The notes under the pieces are model-generated. The model saw only the letters and a program-made list of their open reading frames with translations, was not told the DNA's origin and did no database searches. The position numbers and the translations under genes were made by a program. From Corynebacterium tuberculostearicum (GTDB taxonomy: Bacteria > Actinomycetota > Actinomycetes > Mycobacteriales > Mycobacteriaceae): a DNA stretch of 64,000 nucleotides. Positions 8,028 to 15,560 of the stretch are shown piece by piece; position 1 is the stretch's first letter, and the number at the start of each line of letters is the position of its first letter. The stretch lies in the NCBI RefSeq assembly GCF_016894265.1, contig NZ_CP069791.1:496001-560000 (forward strand). The letters run 5' to 3'.

Positions 8028-9986
8028 ATGGTCAATGACCGCTATCGGAGAGGCGAGATCATCGGCGCCGGCGGCATGTCTGAGGTCTATGCTGCCGAAG
8101 ACACCGTCCTAGGCCGCCAAGTAGCGGTAAAGATGCTCCGCCCGGAAATGGCGCGCGACGTCAACTTCCGCGAGCGTTTTTACCGCGAGGCCCAGAACTC
8201 GGGCAAGCTGAATCACCCCAATATCGTGGCGGTTTATGACACCGGCGAAACCGAACTGGATGGTATGACCATCCCATATATCGTCATGGAGCGGGTCAAC
8301 GGCCGCACCCTGCGCGATATCATTCGCGAGGACGGAGCCCTGTCCGCCCAGGAAGCGGCGGATATCCTCAAACCGGTAGCGGATGCACTGCAAGCCTCGC
8401 ACGAGGCCGGGATTATCCACCGCGATATCAAGCCGGCAAATATTATGCTCACCAACACCGGCCAGGTGAAGGTGATGGATTTCGGCATCGCCCGTGCCTT
8501 GGATGATTCCACCTCGGCGATGACGCAAACTTCCGCCGTTATCGGCACCGCCCAGTACCTTTCCCCGGAGCAGGCTCGCGGTAAGAACGCGGATGCCCGC
8601 TCGGATGTCTATGCGCTGGGCTGCGTTCTCTATGAGGCGCTTACTGGCCATACGCCTTTTGAGGGCGAAACCCCCTTTGCGGTTGCGTATCAGCATGTGC
8701 AGGAAGAGCCGACGCCGCCGTCGGAGCTCATCGCGGAGCCCTCACTGACTCCTACCCAGCGCGTCAATATCGATGCGGTAGTACTTACCGCTATGGCCAA
8801 GCACCCGGCGGATCGTTATCAGTCCGCTTGGGAGATGGCCGGCGATTTGGAGCGCCTACGCAATGGGCAGGTCACCGCGGCGGCGCGCATGCACGTCAAC
8901 GAGGAAGAAGACGAGCAGCCTACCGAAATGGTCGGCGCCGCCGCACCAGCTGCGGCCGCGCACCGCGCGCCAATCCAGTCCACCCGCCCCACCGAGGACG
9001 ATGACAATCAGGGTGGCGGCTGGATGAAGTGGCTGGCAGCCTTCCTGGCCGCACTCTTGGTGGCCATCGTGGGCTACTTCGCCTGGGATTTCTTCTCCAA
9101 CGATAAAGACTCTGAAGATAAGCCACGCCAGACCCAATCGGCCCGCGAGGACAAAATCACCGTGCCAGAGGTGGAAAACCGCCCGCGCAACGAGGTGGTT
9201 AAGGAACTAGAAGACATGGGTTTGCAGGTCACCGTCAATGAGGAGGCCAACCCGGATATTCCACGCAATAATGCCATCCGCATTAATCCGGCCCCAGGCT
9301 CCGAGCTGCAGAAGAACGCCTCGGTCACGCTGACTATTTCCTCCGGCAAGGAGATTACGGACGTTCCGGATATCACCGGCATGACCTTGGATAAGGCTGC
9401 TCGGGCCCTCGAAGAGGCAGGCTTGGCGCTCAACTCCGATGTCTCGGAGGAAAACGATGAAGCACCAGCCGGCCAAATCATCAAGCAGGACCCGGCCGGC
9501 GGCACGCAGCTGTCCAAGGGGTCGAAGGTGCGGGTGACGGTATCTAAGGGCGTCGAAAAGAAGCGCGTTCCCGATGTCGCCGGCATGGACGTCGATGATG
9601 CCCAGAGCCGCCTCGAGTCGAATGACTTTGATGTAGACGTCCGCGAGGTGGATTCCTTGGAGCCGAAGGGCACGGTGCTCAGCGTCTCCAACCAGGGCGC
9701 GGAGCTGGAAAAAGGCAAGCCGGTTACCGTTGAGGTATCCAATGGCATGCTCTTTAAGGCCCCTGACCTGGTACGCAAGAATGAGGGCCAGGCCGAGGCC
9801 GCGCTGCGGGAGGCTGGCTGGACCGGCCAGTTCGTCGTGGGCGAGCCGGCTCCTACCGGTGCCTTGGTGGATGCCAATAAGATTGGCTGGGCGTCTGTGA
9901 ACCCGGGCGATACCATGCGCAAGGATCAAAATATTGATATCCGCCTGTGGAGCTTCGACCCCGCTGCACTTCTGCCGCAGCCATAA
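8028..9986 (+). CDS. pknB: Ser/Thr protein kinase PknB with four PASTA domains
   Basis: The protein has 652 residues. Its kinase domain (about 6-280) shows GAGGMSEVY, Lys35, HRDIKPAN (Asp133), DFG (Asp151) and the activation loop AMTQTSAVIGTAQ, whose two Thr (166, 168) correspond to the autophosphorylated pair of mycobacterial PknB. A single transmembrane helix lies near 333-353. Four PASTA repeats (starting at about 382, 449, 517 and 582) form the extracellular sensor that binds muropeptides or lipid II. It starts three bases after the pknA stop codon. Its expected targets encoded in this window include CwlM, the MurJ pseudokinase and FhaA. Confidence 0.97.
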   Translation: MVNDRYRRGEIIGAGGMSEVYAAEDTVLGRQVAVKMLRPEMARDVNFRERFYREAQNSGKLNHPNIVAVYDTGETELDGMTIPYIVMERVNGRTLRDIIREDGALSAQEAADILKPVADALQASHEAGIIHRDIKPANIMLTNTGQVKVMDFGIARALDDSTSAMTQTSAVIGTAQYLSPEQARGKNADARSDVYALGCVLYEALTGHTPFEGETPFAVAYQHVQEEPTPPSELIAEPSLTPTQRVNIDAVVLTAMAKHPADRYQSAWEMAGDLERLRNGQVTAAARMHVNEEEDEQPTEMVGAAAPAAAAHRAPIQSTRPTEDDDNQGGGWMKWLAAFLAALLVAIVGYFAWDFFSNDKDSEDKPRQTQSAREDKITVPEVENRPRNEVVKELEDMGLQVTVNEEANPDIPRNNAIRINPAPGSELQKNASVTLTISSGKEITDVPDITGMTLDKAARALEEAGLALNSDVSEENDEAPAGQIIKQDPAGGTQLSKGSKVRVTVSKGVEKKRVPDVAGMDVDDAQSRLESNDFDVDVREVDSLEPKGTVLSVSNQGAELEKGKPVTVEVSNGMLFKAPDLVRKNEGQAEAALREAGWTGQFVVGEPAPTGALVDANKIGWASVNPGDTMRKDQNIDIRLWSFDPAALLPQP

Positions 9987-10050
9987 CTGCTGGTATCCTA
10001 AGGCCTCAGTACGAACTTAGATAAGACTTTAAATCTAGAAAAGGTATCTT

Positions 10051-10320
10051 ATGCCGAAGTCAAAGATTTCCCAGAACTCCTCCGTCCCTACCTCGAGCTC
10101 TGCTACCAACCGCACGCCCGTCAAGATCAATTCTGAGGGCACCCCGAAGTGGTACGTCGCCATCATGCTGGGACTGATGGTCATCGGCCTGCTGTGGCTG
10201 GTGGTCAATTACCTCGCTGGCCAGGACATCCCGTTCATGGCGGATCTCGGCGCATGGAATTACGGCATCGGCTTCGGACTGGCCATCATCGGCCTGCTAA
10301 TGACCATGGGTTGGCGCTAA
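10051..10320 (+). CDS. crgA: Cell division protein CrgA
   Basis: This is an 89-residue protein with a short Ser/Thr-rich cytoplasmic N-terminus, then [19 protein letters not shown] and a second helix [18 protein letters not shown]. The two-helix layout and the GWR ending are typical of CrgA. CrgA is an actinobacterial divisome membrane protein that interacts with FtsZ, FtsQ, FtsI and PBPs. It sits downstream of pknB as in relatives, with its own RBS (AAAAGG) and a terminator right after it. Confidence 0.94.
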   Translation: MPKSKISQNSSVPTSSSATNRTPVKINSEGTPKWYVAIMLGLMVIGLLWLVVNYLAGQDIPFMADLGAWNYGIGFGLAIIGLLMTMGWR

Positions 10321-10340
10321 GCTAAACTCCACAACCTATT

Positions 10341-10378
10341 CCCTCGCTCCCTACTTTTTGTAGGCGGCGAGGGTTTTT
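10341..10378 (+). terminator. Rho-independent terminator after crgA
   Basis: CCCTCGC (10341-10347) and CCTAC pair across a short loop with GTAGG...GAGGG (ending 10373), followed by TTTTT. It lies 20 bases after the crgA stop and closes the fhaA-crgA block. Confidence 0.85.
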
Positions 10379-10394
10379 CATATCTAGGAGCCAC

Positions 10395-10958
10395 ATGTCT
10401 CGCCATATTCTTGCTGCTGGCCTCATCATTTCGGTGGCCTACGCGGCCGTGCACATCGCGTTTGCCGACGCCACCCTACTCACCGGCGCCGCTCCCTTCC
10501 GCCTTTCCGTGCGCAACTACCTAGGCAACGTCCTAGGCTCGGGCATGGTGTGGGGAATCTTTAGCTACCTCATGGGTAAGGAGTTTCCGGGCCGGTGGCT
10601 CAAGGCACTCCTGGCCGGTACGGGAATCATCGTTATGATGCTGGCGGTGCACTATGCCTTGCTCGTGGTTTTCGGTGTATATAACTGGCGCGAGGCATTC
10701 GAGTACAACGCCCAGTGGTTCTTCCTGGCGCTCCTCTCTGGACCGGTACTGGGGCTGGCCGGCGCGGCCTCGGCACGGTTCTGCTGGTTCGATTACCTCG
10801 CCGTACTTGGTTTCCTCCTCGAGCCCGTGGTTGCCGGACTCGTCCCAGGCAATTCCTACCTGCCCCGCACCACGACCATCCCTGGGTACTTCGCCGCCGC
10901 GAGTTTGTGGCTCATCGGCGCGGGCTTCTTTATTTGGCAGCGTCGTTCCACGCGCTAA
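10395..10958 (+). CDS. Uncharacterised multi-pass membrane protein
   Basis: This 187-residue protein starts at an ATG preceded by TAGGAG. Hydrophobic stretches suggest five or six transmembrane helices with short loops and a basic C-terminus (WQRRSTR). No catalytic or transport signature is recognised. It follows the crgA terminator closely, so it has a separate transcript. Its 3' end overlaps that of the convergent FAD oxidoreductase gene by 29 bases. The coding call is supported by RBS, length and hydrophobic pattern. The function is unknown. Confidence 0.75.
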   Translation: MSRHILAAGLIISVAYAAVHIAFADATLLTGAAPFRLSVRNYLGNVLGSGMVWGIFSYLMGKEFPGRWLKALLAGTGIIVMMLAVHYALLVVFGVYNWREAFEYNAQWFFLALLSGPVLGLAGAASARFCWFDYLAVLGFLLEPVVAGLVPGNSYLPRTTTIPGYFAAASLWLIGAGFFIWQRRSTR

Positions 10959-12363
10959 GCGCTTCTTCGGCGGCCCACCACCCCGGCATGCCGTGCACGC
11001 CAGCGCCAGGAGCGGCCGAGCTAGAGGCCATTAATACTCCCGGGGCGAGTCGGTGCGGATGGGCCGAGAAGCGTGGTCGCAGGAGGGTTTGCAGCCCGGT
11101 CATGGAACCGCCGGCGATATCGCCGCCCACCAAATTAGGATTCCATCGCTCCAGATCGGCCGGGCTCGTAGCACGGGTGGCCAGGATGGTATCGCGAAAT
11201 CCGGGGGCAAAGCGCTCAATCTGGGCAGCAATCAGCTCGGTGACCTCACCCGGATAGCGCTCCACATAGCCGCGCGGGACATGCGCATAGGTCCACAGCG
11301 TTTGCCCTCGAGATGGGTCTGCCACGTATTGCTGGCATGCCAATACCAAGGGGCGCTTAGGCATGCGCCGCTTGCCGACGTCCCCCTCAGCCCCACATAT
11401 TTCCTCCAAGCTGCCACCCACATGCACGGTGCCGGCCTGACCCACGCGCGGATCGGCCCATGGCACGGGTTCGCTGAGGTGAAAGTCCACTTTGAATACG
11501 GCGCTGCCATAGCGCCAGCGTGCCAGGCTCCGCCGAGTGCCGTCCCGCAGTTCCAGCCCACCCAGCCGCAGAATCTGGCGCGGGGTGAGGTTCACAATGA
11601 TCGCATCGGCCGGAGGCAGCTCCCGCAGGTCGGTGACCTCGCATCCGGTGTGGAGGCGGGCATGGTGGGAGCGGAGGAGGTTAAGGAGGGCGTCGATAAG
11701 AGCGCCGGTGCCACCCTCCACCACAGGCCAGCCGCGGGTCATGCCAAGCCCGCCAAAGAGCAGGCCGAACGCCGAGGTAAAAGGCGTAGTCGGTGAGGTG
11801 ATCGCGTGTACCGCGCTACCTGCAAAGAGGGCGCGAGCCTGGGGCGTGCGGAAGGCCGCGCGCGCCAAGCTGCTGGCGGGCAACACCCCGGCCGCGCCAA
11901 ACTGCGCCAAGCGCACAGGGCGATCTGGCCAGCGCACCAGCGGGGTAAGCGCGTTGTCCACATGCTCATCGATGTGGCGGACAATGTGCCCGTGCAGCCG
12001 CCTCCACGCCTGGGCATCGGGCCCCAACTCCGCCGCCGTATCCGCCAAGGAACCGTGCAGGACCCCAGCCGGCGCGCCTTCGAGCGGATGGGCCATGGGA
12101 TAAGGAGCATTGCGCCACCGCACACCGTGGGCTTCCAAGTCGAGGGCGCGAAAGGCCGGGCTCGCTACGCCAAAGGGGTGCCCAGCCGCGCCGAGATCCA
12201 CGATCGTGCCCGGGAAAATCTCCGCGGAGGATGCCGCTGCACCACCGGGCCGGCCGGCGCGCTCGTAGATATCCACACGCCACCCGGCCATGGCCAAGCG
12301 GGCCGCGGCCGTGAGGCCATTCGGGCCTGCGCCGACGATCACAGCGCGAGGTTGATAATCCAC
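10930..12363 (-). CDS. FAD-dependent oxidoreductase, phytoene-desaturase-like (CrtI-type)
   Basis: The protein has 477 residues. The chosen start is a GTG at 12363, directly behind AAGGAG. An in-frame ATG at 12384 has no RBS. The N-terminus carries the dinucleotide-binding motif VIVGAGPNGLTAAARLAMAG followed by YERAGRPGG, as in the CrtI/NAD(P)-FAD amine-oxidase-like superfamily. The C-terminus has GVLMASSSAAPGAGVHGMPGWWAA, the FAD-closing motif of these enzymes. No other carotenoid gene is nearby, so the substrate is not inferred. Its promoter region is the DnaA-box-rich stretch at 12.4-12.7 kb. Confidence 0.88.
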   Translation of the reverse strand: MDYQPRAVIVGAGPNGLTAAARLAMAGWRVDIYERAGRPGGAAASSAEIFPGTIVDLGAAGHPFGVASPAFRALDLEAHGVRWRNAPYPMAHPLEGAPAGVLHGSLADTAAELGPDAQAWRRLHGHIVRHIDEHVDNALTPLVRWPDRPVRLAQFGAAGVLPASSLARAAFRTPQARALFAGSAVHAITSPTTPFTSAFGLLFGGLGMTRGWPVVEGGTGALIDALLNLLRSHHARLHTGCEVTDLRELPPADAIIVNLTPRQILRLGGLELRDGTRRSLARWRYGSAVFKVDFHLSEPVPWADPRVGQAGTVHVGGSLEEICGAEGDVGKRRMPKRPLVLACQQYVADPSRGQTLWTYAHVPRGYVERYPGEVTELIAAQIERFAPGFRDTILATRATSPADLERWNPNLVGGDIAGGSMTGLQTLLRPRFSAHPHRLAPGVLMASSSAAPGAGVHGMPGWWAAEEALSAWNDAAK

Positions 12364-12425
12364 AATGCTCCTTATGCAGGTCAATGCCCAAATTTATCAG
12401 TCTTGTTAACACAATGGGTAGAAAG

Positions 12426-12678
12426 TTATCCACAGGCTGTGGAGAAAACCTGTGAAATGTGAATTTCACACAATTATTAACACCCTGTGGATAACTGTTT
12501 TCACGGGCTTCCACAAGCTGATTTTCACACTTTCGCACGGGCTAGACCAGCGTGATCAGGGAAAACTCCGGAAAAGCGTTCGGTAAATTACAAAAATGTA
12601 GTTATCCACAATGTGGATAACCATTGTGGAATTCTTTCGCACACGCTTTCCGGTGATCAAATTCCACAGTTATCCCCA
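12426..12678. promoter_or_regulatory. Off-origin cluster of DnaA boxes
   Basis: This otherwise non-coding 306-base gap (12364-12669) holds four perfect DnaA 9-mers: TTATCCACA at 12426-12434 and 12602-12610, and TGTGGATAA at 12486-12494 and 12612-12620. A one-mismatch copy (TTATCCCCA, 12670-12678) overlaps the rhomboid stop. The pair at 12602-12620 is inverted with one base between boxes. The density equals that of the dnaA flanks, but no TAG-type trinucleotide run adjoins the boxes, so a titration or regulatory site is more likely than a second origin. Confidence 0.7.
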
Positions 12679-13323
12679 AACCCCAGCTTGGTGGGCTAAT
12701 AGTGCGAGGACTACCGCGGCCACCGCAGCAACGCCGCCCCAGCGGAGGGTGGGGCTTTTTCGATAGAGGAAAAGGCTCAACACGATGCCTGTGCACAACC
12801 CGCCAAGGTGTCCCCACAGGGATACGCCATCGGCTAGAAAGGTATAGGCCACGTTCGCCAGAACGAGGGCGATGGGTGCGCGGAGATCGAGCCCGCGCTG
12901 GCGGTAAGCACCCACCAGCATGGCCATGAGCGCGAAGAGCGCGCCCGAGGCGCCGACGGTGGGGGTCTCAAAGTCGAATGTCAGGATCATGGCGGACGCG
13001 CCAAGACAAGAAATGAGATAGGCAGCGAGGTACAACCCGGTGCCAAGGGCCCGCTCCACCTCCTTGCCTATGAGAAGGAGCATGATCATGTTCACCGCCA
13101 AATGGCCCGCATCCAGGTGCATAAACGCGGAGGACAGCGCCGTCTGCGGCGCAATCGGATATTGCGGGCCCCACAGGCCCCAATCCACCGCGAGGTCGGA
13201 TTCATAGAAGGTAGCGCCCAGCGTCCGGGCCTGCACCGCGGTAATAAGCCAGGCAATGATGCAGACGGCGGCGATGAGCGCGGTCGCCGGGGTAGTGCGG
13301 ACATAGTTTCTCACCATGGTCAT
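12670..13323 (-). CDS. Rhomboid family intramembrane serine protease
   Basis: From the ATG at 13323 the protein has 217 residues and about six transmembrane helices. It carries the rhomboid signatures HLDAGHLAVNMIMLL (N of the His-x-Asn type), the catalytic GASGALFAL (Ser) and the later His in SLWGHLGGLCTG. Rhomboids cleave transmembrane segments of substrate proteins inside the membrane. An in-frame extension to 13551 exists, but it runs through the ppiA terminator and end and looks non-coding. The start choice between 13323 and 13317 is uncertain because the RBS (AAGGA) is distant. Confidence 0.9.
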   Translation of the reverse strand: MTMVRNYVRTTPATALIAAVCIIAWLITAVQARTLGATFYESDLAVDWGLWGPQYPIAPQTALSSAFMHLDAGHLAVNMIMLLLIGKEVERALGTGLYLAAYLISCLGASAMILTFDFETPTVGASGALFALMAMLVGAYRQRGLDLRAPIALVLANVAYTFLADGVSLWGHLGGLCTGIVLSLFLYRKSPTLRWGGVAAVAAVVLALLAHQAGVWG

Positions 13324-13380
13324 GAAGTTGTCAGTCCTTGGGGCGGGTCTAGTGGTGGGTGGCTCGGGGTAAAACTGCAA

Positions 13381-13419
13381 CGAGCCCGCCGCCGCATGGA
13401 TAATGCGGTGACGGGCCCG
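13381..13419 (-). terminator. Hairpin terminator after ppiA
   Basis: Arms of 16 bases (13381-13396 and 13404-13419) with a 7-base loop follow the ppiA stop on the minus strand. They lead into TTGCAGTTTTA. The stem is G+C-rich with one or two mismatches. It separates ppiA from the rhomboid gene. Confidence 0.75.
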
Positions 13420-13432
13420 AGGGAAAAGGTGA

Positions 13433-13963
13433 TTACGCGATATCGATGGACTCGATAACAACGTCCTCGTGCGGACGGTCCATGCGGTCGGTATCAACCT
13501 TGGCGATCTTGGACACAACCTCCTGGGAGGCAGCATCGGTAACCTCACCAAAGATGGTGTGGTGGTTGTTCAGGTGCGGGGTCGGCGCCACGGTGATGAA
13601 GAACTGGGAGCCGTTGGTGCCTGGGCCGGCATTGGCCATGGCCAGCAGGAATGGGCGGTCGAACTGCAGCTCCGGGTGGAACTCGTCCTGGAACTGGTAG
13701 CCCGGGCCACCGCGGCCGGTGCCGGTAGGGTCGCCGCCCTGGATCATGAAGTTATCGATGATGCGGTGGAAGATTGCGCCGTCATAGAACGGGCCGGACT
13801 GCTCACCCTTTGCGTTCTGGGTGGAGTAGTCCTTCTCGCCCTTGGCCAGGCCGATGAAGTTTTCAACGGTTACCGGTGCGTGGTTACCGAAGAGATCGAT
13901 AACAATGTCACCGTAGTTGGTATGCATCGTTGCAGTTGCGGTCTTCTGAGTCATGCCAGCCAT
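13433..13963 (-). CDS. ppiA: Cyclophilin-type peptidyl-prolyl cis-trans isomerase
   Basis: This 176-residue single-domain cyclophilin has no signal peptide and is therefore cytoplasmic. The signature stretches are FHRIIDNFMIQGGDPTGTG, the active-site Arg/Phe in FHR, QFFITVAP, and HTIFGEV near the C-terminus. It catalyses proline isomerisation during protein folding. Either the ATG at 13963 or the one at 13954 could be the start, since neither has a strong RBS. It is divergent from the HAD hydrolase gene at 14033. Confidence 0.95.
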   Translation of the reverse strand: MAGMTQKTATATMHTNYGDIVIDLFGNHAPVTVENFIGLAKGEKDYSTQNAKGEQSGPFYDGAIFHRIIDNFMIQGGDPTGTGRGGPGYQFQDEFHPELQFDRPFLLAMANAGPGTNGSQFFITVAPTPHLNNHHTIFGEVTDAASQEVVSKIAKVDTDRMDRPHEDVVIESIDIA

Positions 13964-14032
13964 TGTAAAGAATTTAACGCGCGCCTGCCGCGCATGACAT
14001 AACGCTGTCAGCGATCGCGCTAGCCTGAAGGC

Positions 14033-14692
14033 ATGATTCGCGCGCTACTTTTTGATCTGGATGACACCCTGCTCGACCACACCGGCGCGGCCCGGGACGC
14101 GGTGGATCAATGGTGCCGCGAGCTAGGACTGCCCGAGGGCCAGCATGCGCGCTTTGCGGCCATCGAGCGCACCTGGTTCAACGCCTACGAGCGCGGCGAG
14201 GTCACCCACCAAGGCCAGCGGGCGGCCCGCTGCCGCGAATTCCTCGGCCGGGAGATGAGCGATGCCGAGGCGCTGACCGCTTATGACGGCTATCTTTCCG
14301 CCTACCGGGAGCAGTGGCGCGCTTTTGCCGACGCCCTGCCCACCCTCACCTGGGCCCTCGAGTCCGGCTTCCAGGTGGGCGTGCTCACCAATGGCGAGCG
14401 CGAGATGCAGCAGGCCAAGCTGGAAGCCACGGGCCTTGCGCTTGCCGACGTCCTCCTCATCCCCACCGTCGACCTCGGCTGCCCCAAACCGCAGCGCGCG
14501 GCCTACCTCGCCGCCTGCGATCAGCTGGGTGCGGCCCCCGCAGACACGCTCATGGTGGGCGATTCCCTAGCCAACGATGTGCAGGGCGCGCGCACGGCGG
14601 GGCTGCACGCGCTCCACCTCGACCGTGCGGGGAATGGGGATCTGCGCTTGCTTAGCGCGTTGAAAGAGGTTCTTTCCCAGATAGCCAGCTGA
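14033..14692 (+). CDS. HAD family hydrolase (phosphatase-like)
   Basis: The protein has 219 residues. HAD motif I is LLFDLDDTLLDH (nucleophile Asp and acid/base Asp). Motif II is GVLTNGE, motif III the Lys of CPKPQRAAY, and motif IV MVGDSLANDVQGARTAG. A four-helix cap lies between motifs I and II. This is the subclass I pattern of small-molecule phosphatases and dehalogenases, closest in layout to YjjG/PynA-like nucleotidases. The substrate is not decidable. It appears to be a single-gene unit divergent from ppiA. Confidence 0.88.
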   Translation: MIRALLFDLDDTLLDHTGAARDAVDQWCRELGLPEGQHARFAAIERTWFNAYERGEVTHQGQRAARCREFLGREMSDAEALTAYDGYLSAYREQWRAFADALPTLTWALESGFQVGVLTNGEREMQQAKLEATGLALADVLLIPTVDLGCPKPQRAAYLAACDQLGAAPADTLMVGDSLANDVQGARTAGLHALHLDRAGNGDLRLLSALKEVLSQIAS

Positions 14693-14872
14693 CTACGCTG
14701 GTACCGAGACTTGCGCACCCAGTTTGCGGATCTTTCTCGCTAGTGATGTTTTTAACCCAAAGGTTAGAACGAGAAAAGAAACATACCGGTTCCATTCAGA
14801 CACCCAGCGGATTCGCAGCTACTTTGCAGTTTGCGGAGGATACTAAAAGAACCACAATGAAAGGATCCACTC

Positions 14873-15511
14873 ATGGATTTCTTGTCCTCCCTCCACAACC
14901 TCATGGACGCAGGCTCGCTGCTCCAAAGCTTTGGACCTTATATCCTGCTCGGCGTCGCCGTCGTCATCTTCATCGAGTCCGGCGTGCTCTTCCCATTCCT
15001 GCCGGGTGATTCACTGCTCGTTACCGCGGCCATCCTGCGCCACGAACTCGACATCAATGCCTGGCTGCTCTTTGTCGTGGCCGCGGTGGCCGCCTTTGCC
15101 GGCGACCAGGTGGGCTTCTACTTAGGCCGCCGCTTTGGCCGCAAGCTTTTCAAGGATGACGCCCGCGTTCTGCGCACCGAACACCTCGATAGCGCGGAAG
15201 ACTTCTTCCAGCGTCACGGCCCGGTGGCCTTGGTATTGGGACGCTTCGTGCCGATTGTGCGCACCTTCGTCCCCTTCGCCGCGGGTACCGCAGAAATGGG
15301 CTACTCCTCGTTCCTGCGCTGGAATATCCTTGGCGGCATAGGCTGGGTAGGTTCCATGCTGCTCGTCGGCGTACTGCTGGGCGGTATCCCGGGCATTGCC
15401 CACTCCATCGACATCATCATGCTGATCGTGGTGGCAATTTCCGTGCTGCCGATGATCATCGGCTGGATCAATAAGCGCCGCAAGGCACAGCGCGAAATCC
15501 CGGCCAAATAA
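14873..15511 (+). CDS. DedA family membrane protein
   Basis: This 212-residue polytopic protein starts at an ATG after AAAGGA. It carries the DedA (SNARE-associated) features: ESGVLFPFLPGDSLL, the GDQVGFYLGRRFG motif, and GRFVPIVRTFVPFAAGTAEMGYSSFLRWNILGG with the conserved Arg residues. DedA proteins are implicated in lipid scrambling (for example undecaprenyl phosphate recycling) and membrane homeostasis. The 180 bases upstream (14693-14872) hold no gene that can be supported. It is convergent with metE. Confidence 0.92.
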   Translation: MDFLSSLHNLMDAGSLLQSFGPYILLGVAVVIFIESGVLFPFLPGDSLLVTAAILRHELDINAWLLFVVAAVAAFAGDQVGFYLGRRFGRKLFKDDARVLRTEHLDSAEDFFQRHGPVALVLGRFVPIVRTFVPFAAGTAEMGYSSFLRWNILGGIGWVGSMLLVGVLLGGIPGIAHSIDIIMLIVVAISVLPMIIGWINKRRKAQREIPAK

Positions 15512-15560
15512 GAACTTTTGTTCTTTACCCGGCCGGGATTGCGGTGCGATTAGGGAGGAT

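Noticed and set aside
12426..12678. Second replication origin at the off-origin DnaA boxes
   Set aside because: No trinucleotide unwinding module or adjacent replication gene is visible, and the proven gene context for oriC is at dnaA. A regulatory or titration role fits better.
13324..13551. In-frame N-terminal extension of the rhomboid protein
   Set aside because: It runs through the ppiA terminator and the 3' end of ppiA, is Arg/Pro-rich without homology, and the membrane core begins after 13323.
14743..15009. Small plus-strand frame upstream of and overlapping dedA
   Set aside because: It has no RBS, its second half overlaps dedA out of frame, and it lacks any recognisable features.
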